This document shows positions 8,526 to 16,470 of a DNA stretch of 64,000 nt, piece after piece. A model generated the notes under the pieces. It saw nothing but the letters and a program-made list of their open reading frames with translations. It ran no database searches and was not told where the DNA came from. Each line of letters opens with the position of its first letter. The first letter of the stretch is position 1. This DNA comes from an uncultured Clostridia bacterium (GTDB lineage: Bacteria > Bacillota > Clostridia > UBA1381 > UBA9506): the NCBI GenBank assembly GCA_944393605.1, contig CALYAO010000017.1:24121-88120 (forward strand), given 5' to 3'. A program made the position numbers and the translations under genes.

Positions 8526-8753
8526 TTACTGGATGTATGGCTTGAGATCGTTCACAAACGCATCGCAGTTGTCTTCATGCACCTCTACCTTGATGGGCTT
8601 GCTGAGGTCCAGGCTAAAGATGCCCATGATGGACTTGGCATCCACCACATACCGGCCCGACGTCAAATCTACCTCAAAATCATACTTGTTTACAATATTC
8701 ACAAAGTTCTTCACATCGTTGATGGAACTCAGGACAATGTTAAAGGTTTTCAT
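8526..8753 (-). CDS. HPr-like protein without the phosphorylatable histidine
   Basis: The 75-residue protein has the HPr fold pattern but not the full active site. The position normally occupied by the catalytic histidine reads VLSSINDVKNFV, with no histidine. The region around regulatory Ser46 is kept as VDAKSIMGIFSLDLSKPI. It therefore cannot carry phosphate in the usual PTS relay. It could be a regulatory mimic or a target of HPr kinase; neither is shown. The start is ATG at 8753 after AGGAGGCAACCGAT. It has its own promoter and is a single-gene unit. Confidence 0.82.
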   Translation of the reverse strand: MKTFNIVLSSINDVKNFVNIVNKYDFEVDLTSGRYVVDAKSIMGIFSLDLSKPIKVEVHEDNCDAFVNDLKPYIQ

Positions 8754-8817
8754 ATCGGTTGCCTCCTCGAAATAAAAAATAATGTAACTGGCAGTGTTTC
8801 CCTCCACCACCATGTTT

Positions 8818-8846
8818 ATCATACCTCTTTTTCCGAAAGAAGTCAA
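8818..8846 (-). promoter_or_regulatory. Promoter of the HPr-like gene
   Basis: On the minus strand, TTGACT (8841-8846) and TATGAT (8818-8823) are separated by 17 bp. Its -35 box is only 7 bp from the -35 box of the divergent mtaB promoter, so polymerase binding at the two sites probably interferes. Confidence 0.85.
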
Positions 8847-8853
8847 TTGCTTC

Positions 8854-8882
8854 TTGAGAATTTCGTCTTTTTTGTGTATAAT
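8854..8882 (+). promoter_or_regulatory. Promoter of mtaB
   Basis: TTGAGA (8854-8859) and TATAAT (8877-8882) are separated by 17 bp. The leader before mtaB is about 55 nt and contains GGGAGG and GGAAG purine tracts. Confidence 0.87.
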
Positions 8883-8944
8883 GGAGAAATCAAGGCCCCA
8901 ATCTTATTGATTTTGAACAAAAGGGAGGACCCCGGAAGAACGCC

Positions 8945-10249
8945 ATGAAAACCATCGCCATCTATACCCTTGGCTGCAAAGTCAACCAATACGAAAGCGA
9001 AGCCGTCTTGGAGCTGTTTGAGCGGGCCGGCTATACCGTCGTGCCCTTTGATGGACCCGCTGACGTCTACCTCATCAACACCTGCACCGTGACCGCCATG
9101 TCCGACCGCAAATCCCGCCAGATGATCCGCCGCGCCAAGCACCACAACCCCCATGCCGTGGTGGCCGTCATGGGCTGCTATGCGCAGACCGCGCCCGAGG
9201 CCGTGTCCGCCATCCCTGACGTGGACATCGTGATGGGCAACCGCCATCGGGACCGCTTGGTGTCCATGGTGGAGGCATTTCAAACGGAACGGCAAAAAAT
9301 CACCGCCGTCGAGGACATCATGGCGCAGCGCACCTATGAGCCCCTCACCCTCACCACCTATGACGGCCGTACACGCGCATATCTCAAGGTGCAGGACGGG
9401 TGTGACCGCTATTGCAGCTACTGTATCATCCCCTATGCACGGGGACCGGTGCGCAGCCGGCCGGTGGCGGACGCGGCCGCGGAAGCCGAAAAATTGGCAA
9501 ATTCTGGGTTTTCAGAAGTGGTGCTCACGGGCATCCACGTCGCGTCTTACGGGAAAGACCAAAAGGACGTGACCCTGCTGGACCTCCTGCGCGCCATACA
9601 CGACATTCCCGCCATCGCCCGCATCCGGTTGGGCTCCTTAGAGCCGCGGCTCTTTACAGATGCATTTGTGAAGGCACTTTCACAAATGCCCAAGGTCTGC
9701 CCCCACTTCCACCTCTCTCTCCAGAGCGGGTGCGACGAGACGCTCGCCCGCATGAACCGGCGGTACACCACGGCGGACTATCGCGCAGCCGTCGCGCGGC
9801 TGCGACAGGCCATCCCCGACGTCGCCATCACCACCGATATCATTGCGGGCTTCCCGGGGGAAACGGATGCGGAATTTGCTGCGACCTGCGCATTTGTCGC
9901 AGAAATCGCCTTTGCGGATGCCCATGTGTTTCCCTTTTCGGTCCGCAAAGGGACCCGCGCAGAGACCATGCCCGACCAGGTGCCGCCCGCTGTCAAAGAG
10001 GAACGCGCCCAGCGACTCATCGCGCTTGCTGCCCAATCTGCCCGTGCTTTCCGAATATCCTTCATCGGCCGCACCCTGCCCGTCTTGTTCGAGCAGCGGC
10101 ATCACGCCGATTCGGCCTATTTAGAAGGAAAGACAGGCAACTACATGACCGTCTTGGTTCGTACAGAAGAGGATTTGACAGGCCAGCTGCGGGATGTACG
10201 GCTGGAGGGCATGCTGGGGGATGCCGTGGTGGGAACGCTGCTGCCCTGA
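8945..10249 (+). CDS. mtaB: tRNA t6A37 C2-methylthiotransferase
   Basis: The 434-residue radical-SAM enzyme converts t6A to ms2t6A at tRNA position 37. It has the N-terminal methylthiotransferase domain (TLGCKVNQYES, NTCTVT, VMGCYAQ), which carries one [4Fe-4S] cluster. The radical-SAM cluster motif CDRYCSYCIIPYARGP is near residue 155, followed by LTGIHVASYG. A C-terminal TRAM-like domain ends the protein. Length and motif order fit MtaB (B. subtilis YqeV) rather than MiaB. It is monocistronic between its own promoter and a terminator. Confidence 0.94.
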   Translation: MKTIAIYTLGCKVNQYESEAVLELFERAGYTVVPFDGPADVYLINTCTVTAMSDRKSRQMIRRAKHHNPHAVVAVMGCYAQTAPEAVSAIPDVDIVMGNRHRDRLVSMVEAFQTERQKITAVEDIMAQRTYEPLTLTTYDGRTRAYLKVQDGCDRYCSYCIIPYARGPVRSRPVADAAAEAEKLANSGFSEVVLTGIHVASYGKDQKDVTLLDLLRAIHDIPAIARIRLGSLEPRLFTDAFVKALSQMPKVCPHFHLSLQSGCDETLARMNRRYTTADYRAAVARLRQAIPDVAITTDIIAGFPGETDAEFAATCAFVAEIAFADAHVFPFSVRKGTRAETMPDQVPPAVKEERAQRLIALAAQSARAFRISFIGRTLPVLFEQRHHADSAYLEGKTGNYMTVLVRTEEDLTGQLRDVRLEGMLGDAVVGTLLP

Positions 10250-10324
10250 CCCGGTTTTGGGGGGCGCCTGCCAGAGAAGCAAACCCAAGCCCGAGAACGT
10301 TGCTCAGGCAGTATACAATACGCA

Positions 10325-10364
10325 AAAAAACGGCCAGGCGAATCATCGTCTGGCCGTTTTGTTT
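10325..10364. terminator. Bidirectional terminator after mtaB and the 1369-residue surface protein gene
   Basis: AAAACGGCCAG pairs with CTGGCCGTTTT, extended by GCG/CGT with one wobble, around a 6-nt AATCAT loop. A and T tracts flank both sides. The convergent surface-protein gene has its stop codon within the T tract. Confidence 0.92.
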
Positions 10365-13300
10365 ATTCCTCCGTTTCCCCGATATAGACCACGTTGTCCG
10401 TTCCGTCGTCCGTCATCTTTTTCTCCACATTTTCATAGGTGTTGTCCTTGACCAGCACACCCGTCACCAGCGAGCCCTTGGCCTTATACGGCTGCAGCGG
10501 ATTGCTGTCCGAGCCCAGCGTGATGCCCCGGTCCAGGTCCTTTAGGGTATTGCCTTCGATGGTACAGCCTTTGATCACATACCGGTCGGGCTTCTCATAG
10601 GAACTGGGCGTCACAATATAGATACCGTTGACCTTGGGCGCCTCCGAAAAGTCCCCGATCTCGGGCGCGGGCAGGACACCCGTGATGCTGTTTCCGCGGA
10701 TGGACAGACCGTACACATGGTATCCAAACGCTTCGTTGTACTCGATGCCCGCCTGTGCGCCAATGCCCGCCACATGGGATTTTTGGGACACACCCGATAC
10801 ACGGTTGTTCTCCATGCGGTTGAAGTAACCGACCACCATGCGGCTGTTGGTTTCACTCTGGCGCACATAGTAGGTCTGGAGGAACACGCCCTCCGCATCC
10901 ACACTGTCGTTGTCCGCAATCACGCAGTCCATGCCGTTTAAATAGAGCCAGTATCCCTTACCTGCCCGCGTGACGCTGTTTTGGTACATGGTACACGCCC
11001 GCTCGGGGATGACCGCTGTGAACTTGCTGGTGCTGTCTGGAACGATGTCCCATGGCCGGTCCAGCGTAACGGTATTGCCGTTGACACCCACCACCTGCCG
11101 GTACTGGCCCATGCCTTTGCCGTCCACAATCACGATGTTCCACCAGCCCCACCGCCGTTTTAGGAAATCCCAGGAGTTCTGCCCCTCCTCCGAATGACCC
11201 ATGATCACGCCCTCCGGACTGAGCATGGGGTCTAGGATCGCGGTGCTGCCTGCCGCGGCTTGGATGGTACCGAACATCTTGGTGCCGCCCTGGTTGGCCT
11301 CGTAGTTGATGACCTCGCCCGCGTTGTCGTCGGTGGTGTTATCCGAAAAGCGGTTGCCCTCGAGGTAAGCCGGGCCGTCCATGTCCAGCCCGCGCCGCAG
11401 GACGGTCATGCCTTCCTGCCAGGGTTCATGGTAGCTGATGGTGTTGTGCATAGCGACCGTATACGTGCAGGAGATGCCGCAGTTACTGGTCACACAGGTA
11501 AAGTCGTTGTTGAGCCACCGGGTGTAATAACTCACGTAGTTGGAAGGGGTGTATGCGCCATACCCCGTAAACGTGCTGTCCTTTAGCAGATAGTGCTGAT
11601 ACAGGGTGGTCTGCACTGCCATGCCGCGGCCCGATCCCTCCCGCATCTCATACGGGTAGGTCAAATGGATGTTGGAGATGAAGCACTTCTCCCCCGTCCG
11701 GTCCGCCATGGAGGAGATGGCATCGTTCCAGTCCTGTCCGAGGTGAATGAAGGTGTCGGGCCAGAGCTGGTCGGGATTGGCCTCGTCAATACCCACCGTG
11801 AGGTTTGCAATGCCGTTTCGGCCCACCGTCTTGGCGTCGTCCTTGGTGGTGATAAAGCTCCGGCTAGGCACCGATGCATCCACATCCGCCAGCGTGAGGC
11901 GGGTGCTTTCCTTGCTCTCCCCCAGCAGCACCACCCGCGCAGGCAGGGCGACCGACTTTAGGTGGTAGTCGCCACCCGGGAAGTACACCACGCCGCCGCC
12001 CGCAGCATGCGCCGCATCCACAGCGGCCTGCACCGCCTGCGTGTCATCCGTCGCGCCGTCGCCTGCCGCGCCATGGTCTTTCACGTTCACTTGGTTGTTC
12101 CACTGGAATTCCCGCGCCCAGGACACGCCCAGGCCCAGCGGATCCTCCCCTTTTTCCACGATTTCCAGCTGCTGCGGATACTCCAGCCCCCGCCAGAGCA
12201 CGCCGTCGTTGGACGCCTGGACGTCATAGATGCCCAGCGGCGTCCCGTCGGGCACGGTAAAGTCCAGCGCATAGGGGTTGGCACCCGTGAGCGTCATCTC
12301 AAACGTGCCCGCTTCCCCCACCAGCCGCACCCGGCTGGCATCCGCCGCGCCAAATTCGCTGCCCAACAGGTTTCGCCCCGTCAGCTTGACAGAAAGCCCT
12401 GCCGCCACCTCGTTGGTGTCAATCCACTGGGGCCGCGGCGCATTGATCACAACGGGCTTGCTCCATCCATATTCATTCTTGACCCACACATCATAGGCCC
12501 CCGCTGGCAGATCAGCGGGCAGCACAGTCACCGCGAAATGCCCCTCCGCATCCGTCTGCACCACCTCTGCCGCACGTGCATCAGCCGGCGGCTCGGAGAT
12601 CACGGTATCCGCCTGTGCAGGCGCGAGTTTGATCTCACACGCGCTGGGCGTCAGAAAACCGCCGTACAGCGTGACAGAATCCCCCGGCTTCGCCGCATCC
12701 GACGCGCGGTACAACACGGGCGGCTGCTTCCACGTGAGGGCATCCAGCGTCTCCCCCAGCGCATCCATGACGCGCTTGGTCATGACGGTCGCCTCCGCGC
12801 GGGTCGCGGTGCTCCCCGGCTCAAAGGCATCCGCCGTCTTGCCCTGGACGATGCCCAGGCCGCTTGCCGCCGCGACGTATCCTGCGGCCCATGGGCTGAT
12901 CTGATCCCGGTCGGAAAATTGGTCAACGCTTCCCGCGGGCGGCGCAGCGTCTGTGACCCACTCGTAGGCATTCACGATGGCAGAGGTCATCTCCTCCCGC
13001 GTGATGGGTGTCTGGGGCTGTGCGCCGCCCGCCAGCATGGCCGGGTCCAAAAGCCCCGCATCCTGCGCGGCCTGGAGGGTATTGGCATACCAGTCGGTCC
13101 CCGACACGTCCGCCGCAAACCCCGCATACGTGACGGGATTGAGCTTAACTACCCGGGTCAATATGGTCAAGAACTCCGCACGGGTGATGGTCGCGTCGGG
13201 CGCAAAGTTGGTCTCGTCCACCCCCGCGACAATGCCGCGCTCGGCGGCATATTCCACATCCTGCTGTGCCCAGTGTCCTTCGATATCTGCAAATGTCTTG

Positions 13301-14472
13301 GTGGGCTCAGTGGGCTGACCAGGCTGCTGTTCCTGCCCAGGTTCCGGCACCTGCGTCCCCACATCCCCCTTTTCAATCTCCCCTGCCGGCAGCTGCACAA
13401 ACGCAGTCCCATCCCACTTGCCGCTGATGATGAGCACATTCCCCTCCACCAGCATGGTGATACAGCTGCCCGGCAGGAGCACGCCGGTGCTCTGTTCCCC
13501 AATGATCTGGTAAAGCTCGGGCTTGCCCGGGTTTGCGACGTTTACAATCTCGGTGCGCCGCTTGCCATAGGAGCCGATGATCATGCACTTTCCGTGGGAC
13601 GCGATCCCATCGGGCTTAAAGTCGGGGTCAGGCGAGGTATACACATACTGCTCCGCGACATCCATGGCATCAGGCCGTTTGTTGCTGAGGTACACCACCT
13701 TGTTCTTGCCGTTGCCATGGCATGCGATGTACACATAATTGTCATCCACATGGAGGTCGTTGATCTCTCCCCCTGCGATTTTGTGCTCCGTGAGATCCGC
13801 AACGGTGCATTCCTCGGCCGAGATGGATCCGTCTGCTCCCGTCTTGTATGCCTTCAGATACTCGTCAAACAGCACATACAGATAGCCATTGTGATGGGCA
13901 ATCCGATTGACACGGCCCGATCCCATATCGATGTCCGCCTTCCATGCCAGCTTATCCAGCTGTGCATCAAACTGCGCCAAGCCATTGTCAAATCCGATGT
14001 AGCAGTAATTGCCCACCACCTTCATGGCCCAGCCGCGGGAGGGCAGCCCCGTCACGCGCGCGGTCTCCCCCGGCATCTCAGGGTTTCGGATATCCATCTT
14101 TTTGTAGACAAAGGGTTTGGCTTCGTCCGCGATATCTCGATAACCAAAATACAGATAGTCCCCCGCCGCATCCATCAAGCGGTTGTCATAGGTCTCCCCC
14201 GAAAACCGCAGGGCTTCGGGCATCTGCGAAAGCAATGCGGGCGCCGCCATGTCCCGTACACTGATGACATCAATCCCCTGATTGGTGTACACATACAAAT
14301 AATCCCCCCGGCGTACGGCGCTGGTGGTCTGGTCTTCCTTTTCCCCCGTGCTGATGGGGATGGTGGCAATCAGGGAAATCCCCTCCGCCGCCCCAATGGG
14401 CAGGACACACAGAACCGACAGCAGCGTCATCCCAGCGATGACACATCCCAACAACTTTTTCCACATCGACAT
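10363..14472 (-). CDS. Secreted surface protein: beta-propeller, internal SLH modules, beta-helix domain
   Basis: A 1369-residue exported protein. A signal peptide occupies about residues 1-30 (KKLLGCVIAGMTLLSVLCVLP). Residues 30-360 look like a repeated YVY/YCYIG-type beta-propeller. After a PEPGQEQQPGQPTEPT linker, three SLH modules lie at about 394-570 (FADIEGHWAQ, TRAEFLTILTRVV). Two Ig/IPT-like segments follow. From about 797 there is a pectate-lyase-type beta-helix (VNVKDHGAAGDGATDDTQAV, GGGVVYFPGGDYHL). SLH modules normally bind cell-wall polymers and sit at an end; here they are central. Enzyme activity is unproved. The start is ATG at 14472, 6 nt after AGGAGG. Confidence 0.82.
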   Translation of the reverse strand: MSMWKKLLGCVIAGMTLLSVLCVLPIGAAEGISLIATIPISTGEKEDQTTSAVRRGDYLYVYTNQGIDVISVRDMAAPALLSQMPEALRFSGETYDNRLMDAAGDYLYFGYRDIADEAKPFVYKKMDIRNPEMPGETARVTGLPSRGWAMKVVGNYCYIGFDNGLAQFDAQLDKLAWKADIDMGSGRVNRIAHHNGYLYVLFDEYLKAYKTGADGSISAEECTVADLTEHKIAGGEINDLHVDDNYVYIACHGNGKNKVVYLSNKRPDAMDVAEQYVYTSPDPDFKPDGIASHGKCMIIGSYGKRRTEIVNVANPGKPELYQIIGEQSTGVLLPGSCITMLVEGNVLIISGKWDGTAFVQLPAGEIEKGDVGTQVPEPGQEQQPGQPTEPTKTFADIEGHWAQQDVEYAAERGIVAGVDETNFAPDATITRAEFLTILTRVVKLNPVTYAGFAADVSGTDWYANTLQAAQDAGLLDPAMLAGGAQPQTPITREEMTSAIVNAYEWVTDAAPPAGSVDQFSDRDQISPWAAGYVAAASGLGIVQGKTADAFEPGSTATRAEATVMTKRVMDALGETLDALTWKQPPVLYRASDAAKPGDSVTLYGGFLTPSACEIKLAPAQADTVISEPPADARAAEVVQTDAEGHFAVTVLPADLPAGAYDVWVKNEYGWSKPVVINAPRPQWIDTNEVAAGLSVKLTGRNLLGSEFGAADASRVRLVGEAGTFEMTLTGANPYALDFTVPDGTPLGIYDVQASNDGVLWRGLEYPQQLEIVEKGEDPLGLGVSWAREFQWNNQVNVKDHGAAGDGATDDTQAVQAAVDAAHAAGGGVVYFPGGDYHLKSVALPARVVLLGESKESTRLTLADVDASVPSRSFITTKDDAKTVGRNGIANLTVGIDEANPDQLWPDTFIHLGQDWNDAISSMADRTGEKCFISNIHLTYPYEMREGSGRGMAVQTTLYQHYLLKDSTFTGYGAYTPSNYVSYYTRWLNNDFTCVTSNCGISCTYTVAMHNTISYHEPWQEGMTVLRRGLDMDGPAYLEGNRFSDNTTDDNAGEVINYEANQGGTKMFGTIQAAAGSTAILDPMLSPEGVIMGHSEEGQNSWDFLKRRWGWWNIVIVDGKGMGQYRQVVGVNGNTVTLDRPWDIVPDSTSKFTAVIPERACTMYQNSVTRAGKGYWLYLNGMDCVIADNDSVDAEGVFLQTYYVRQSETNSRMVVGYFNRMENNRVSGVSQKSHVAGIGAQAGIEYNEAFGYHVYGLSIRGNSITGVLPAPEIGDFSEAPKVNGIYIVTPSSYEKPDRYVIKGCTIEGNTLKDLDRGITLGSDSNPLQPYKAKGSLVTGVLVKDNTYENVEKKMTDDGTDNVVYIGETEE

Positions 14473-14551
14473 CGTCTCCCTCCTCACACATAGCACGCAG
14501 CCGCATGTTTGTGCAACCTGCATTATCTGGTATCCCTATACATGATATTTT

Positions 14552-14593
14552 ATTATACAATGTGCACCAACCCGTCCGATACACAAATTTTGC
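14552..14593 (-). promoter_or_regulatory. Probable promoter of the 1369-residue surface protein, with a half-site-like element
   Basis: On the minus strand a TATAAT is present at 14552-14557. No good -35 is seen. At 14578-14593, exactly 20 bp upstream of the -10, lies GCAAAATTTGTGTATC, which resembles the downstream half-site (GCAAAATCGTCTATTG) of the shared glycan-regulon element at the same distance. A second GCAAA lies only 10 bp further upstream rather than 20, so this is a weak match. Confidence 0.4.
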
Positions 14594-14714
14594 GCTGTTT
14601 GCGGCCAGGTACAACATATCTTGTCATGCATCCAGCTCCAGAAAAGGCACCCACCCGGACGTATCCGCATACAATAGAGCAAACCCATTTCGCACAAAGA
14701 AGGAGTGAGGGTAC

Positions 14715-15797
14715 ATGGCAACCATCAGCCTATGTATGATCGTCAAAAACGAGGCAGCAGTACTCGCGCGGTGTTTGGACAGCGTTGCGGGTATCCCCGA
14801 CGAGATCATCCTTGTGGACACAGGCTCAACCGACCAAACGCGGGACATCGCCAAAGCCTACACGCCCTATGTCTACGAGTGCCCTTGGACAGAGGATTTT
14901 GCCGCCGCGCGCAACGCCTCCTTCGCCCGCGCCACCATGGACTACATCCTGTGGCTGGATGCAGATGACGTGCTGCTTCCCGCGGACAGGCTGGCACTGC
15001 TCAGACTAAAAGATACACTGGACGGAAGCGTCGACGTGGTCATGCTGCCCTACCACACCGCCTTGGACAGCAATGGCAAGCCCACCTTCACCTACTACCG
15101 GGAACGGCTTCTCCGCCGTGCGATGGATTTCCACTGGGAGGGGGCAGTCCATGAAGCCATCACGCCGGCCGGCCATGTGCAATACGCTGACATCCCCGTC
15201 ACGCACCGCAAGCACGGGCCCAGCGATCCTGACCGCAACCTGCGAATCTACGAACGGCTCTTAACCGAAGGGAAACCGCTGTCTCCCCGGAGCCAATTCT
15301 ACTATGCGCGGGAGCTGTCGGCACACGCACGATATGCGGAGGCAGCGGAGATGCTGGAGCAATATCTGGCGGCGGGGACGGGGTGGATGGAAAACCAGAT
15401 AGAAGCCTGCCGGGACCTGGCGGCCTGTTACTACCAGCTGGAGGACCCCACCCGCGCGTTGCTGGCCCTACTGCATAGCCTCGCCTACGACCGGCCCCGC
15501 GCAGAGCTCTGCTGTGACATCGGCAAACACTTTTTGGACCGGGGCCATTATGCGCCCGCGATCTTTTGGTATACCACCGCCAGCACCTGCCCCCGGCCAG
15601 ACGTTTTGGGCGGGTTTGTCCTGCCCGACTGCTACGACTATGTTCCCTATCTGCAGCTTTGCGTCTGCTATGACCGGCTGGGCGACCATGCGCAGGCTGC
15701 AGCATACAACGAACTGGCAGAACGCGCCAAGCCCGGTGACCCCATCGTGGCACAAAACCGGGCATACTTCGCAGCGCGGCAGGGCGGGACTGTGTAA
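14715..15797 (+). CDS. Family 2 glycosyltransferase with C-terminal TPR-like helices
   Basis: The 360-residue protein starts with a GT2 (GT-A fold) domain: ISLCMIVKNEAAVLARCLDS, the nucleotide-sugar motif VDTGSTDQT, and the metal motif WLDADDVL near residue 80. The substrate-side segment FHWEGAVHEAI follows. From about residue 190 on it is helical and TPR-like (RSQFYYARELSAHARYAEAAEMLEQYL). No transmembrane helix or signal is seen, so it is cytosolic. Such proteins often modify proteins or wall polymers; the acceptor is unknown. ATG at 14715 follows AAGGAGTGAGGGTAC. It stands alone. Confidence 0.85.
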   Translation: MATISLCMIVKNEAAVLARCLDSVAGIPDEIILVDTGSTDQTRDIAKAYTPYVYECPWTEDFAAARNASFARATMDYILWLDADDVLLPADRLALLRLKDTLDGSVDVVMLPYHTALDSNGKPTFTYYRERLLRRAMDFHWEGAVHEAITPAGHVQYADIPVTHRKHGPSDPDRNLRIYERLLTEGKPLSPRSQFYYARELSAHARYAEAAEMLEQYLAAGTGWMENQIEACRDLAACYYQLEDPTRALLALLHSLAYDRPRAELCCDIGKHFLDRGHYAPAIFWYTTASTCPRPDVLGGFVLPDCYDYVPYLQLCVCYDRLGDHAQAAAYNELAERAKPGDPIVAQNRAYFAARQGGTV

Positions 15798-15970
15798 AGT
15801 CGGTCATGTTGCCACCTCGTCCCACGCTGCGGCTTTGCACATGCGCCCTGCAGGGCATTTTTTATGGGCAGCACAAAGGGAGGCCCCACTGTGCCAAACA
15901 CAATTCCACGGCGTACAACGGCTAAATACAACAGGCGCGGACAAGCCACTCCGTAACCGCTGACACACAA

Positions 15971-16003
15971 AAAGCCTGACCCGAGGCCAGGCTCTTGAAC
16001 GCG
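15971..16003 (-). terminator. Terminator downstream of the first catalase relic
   Basis: On the minus strand AGCCTGGCC, a short loop and GGTCAGGCT form a stem with one mismatch, followed by TTTTTGTGT. It lies 14 nt after the stop codon of the relic and is probably its original terminator. Confidence 0.7.
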
Positions 16004-16016
16004 CCCAAATTGCGCC

Positions 16017-16073
16017 TTACTTTTTCCCATGAAAATGCTGAGATTGAATACGGTCGAGAGTTTCCCCAAAATG
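16017..16073 (-). pseudogene. 3' relic of a manganese-catalase (CotJC-like) gene, copy 1
   Basis: Reading the minus strand into a TAA stop gives HFGETLDRIQSQHFHGKK. This matches, residue by residue, the end of the longer fragment at 57599-57775 (RFGEALDRIQSQHFHGKK), which I assign to a manganese catalase. DNA similarity between the two starts at the stop codon and breaks at about 16070, upstream of which no catalase sequence follows. Only about 18 codons and the terminator remain. It is dead coding DNA, useful as a marker of a past deletion or recombination. Confidence 0.7.
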
Positions 16074-16100
16074 GGTGAGTTACACGCCGCCCCACCATAC

Positions 16101-16133
16101 AAACGGGTGACTGCCAAGATGACGCCCGTTTTT
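16101..16133 (+). terminator. Probable plus-strand terminator in the gap before the recombinase gene
   Basis: AAACGGG pairs with CCCGTTT around a loop of about 17 nt and is followed by a T-run ending TTTTTGT. A weaker hairpin with a T6 tract near 15843-15865 (GCCC TGCA GGGC) is closer to the glycosyltransferase gene and could be its own terminator. Confidence 0.5.
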
Positions 16134-16220
16134 GTCCCTATCGCACACATCCCCAACCAATGTAGGGGACAGCGGCGGCGTCATACCCCTTGTCCATACA
16201 AAAAAGCAGGCCCCCGCATC

Positions 16221-16301
16221 ATCTACCAGACGACTGTTCCGCCTATCCCGTGCATAAGATAGGATAGATCAGTGATACGGGAGGGACGGGCAGTGGTAGA
16301 T
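16221..16301. repeat. Nested inverted repeats upstream of the serine recombinase gene
   Basis: ATCTACCA (16221-16228) and TGGTAGAT (16294-16301) form a perfect inverted repeat. Inside it are TCCCGT (16246-16251) with ACGGGA (16277-16282), and the alternative pair CTATCC (16243-16248) with GGATAG (16262-16267). This may be a structured leader, an operator, or a recombinase recognition site. No direct duplicate of it was found elsewhere in the window. Confidence 0.4.
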
Positions 16302-16470
16302 AAGCATCGCGATGCACCGAAAGAAACATACTGTGGTAAGGACGGTACCATACGCACCGTCCGGCATATCGCGCTTGTGTCCGACGGAGACGCATCGGAC
16401 AAAGACCAGCAACTACATCAGGCACTGTACCGCATCTCCTTCCCGCCCGCATCCGAAGGGGAGTGACACC

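Noticed and set aside
11962..14493. Long plus-strand open frame (843 codons) opposite the 1369-residue surface protein gene
   Set aside because: It has no ribosome site or known motif, and composition effects of GC-rich antisense DNA explain it; the minus-strand frame has clear domains and a signal peptide.
16017..16301. Catalase relic and inverted repeats as attachment sites of an integrated element
   Set aside because: No matching second attachment site or element genes are present within the window; kept only as a testable idea.
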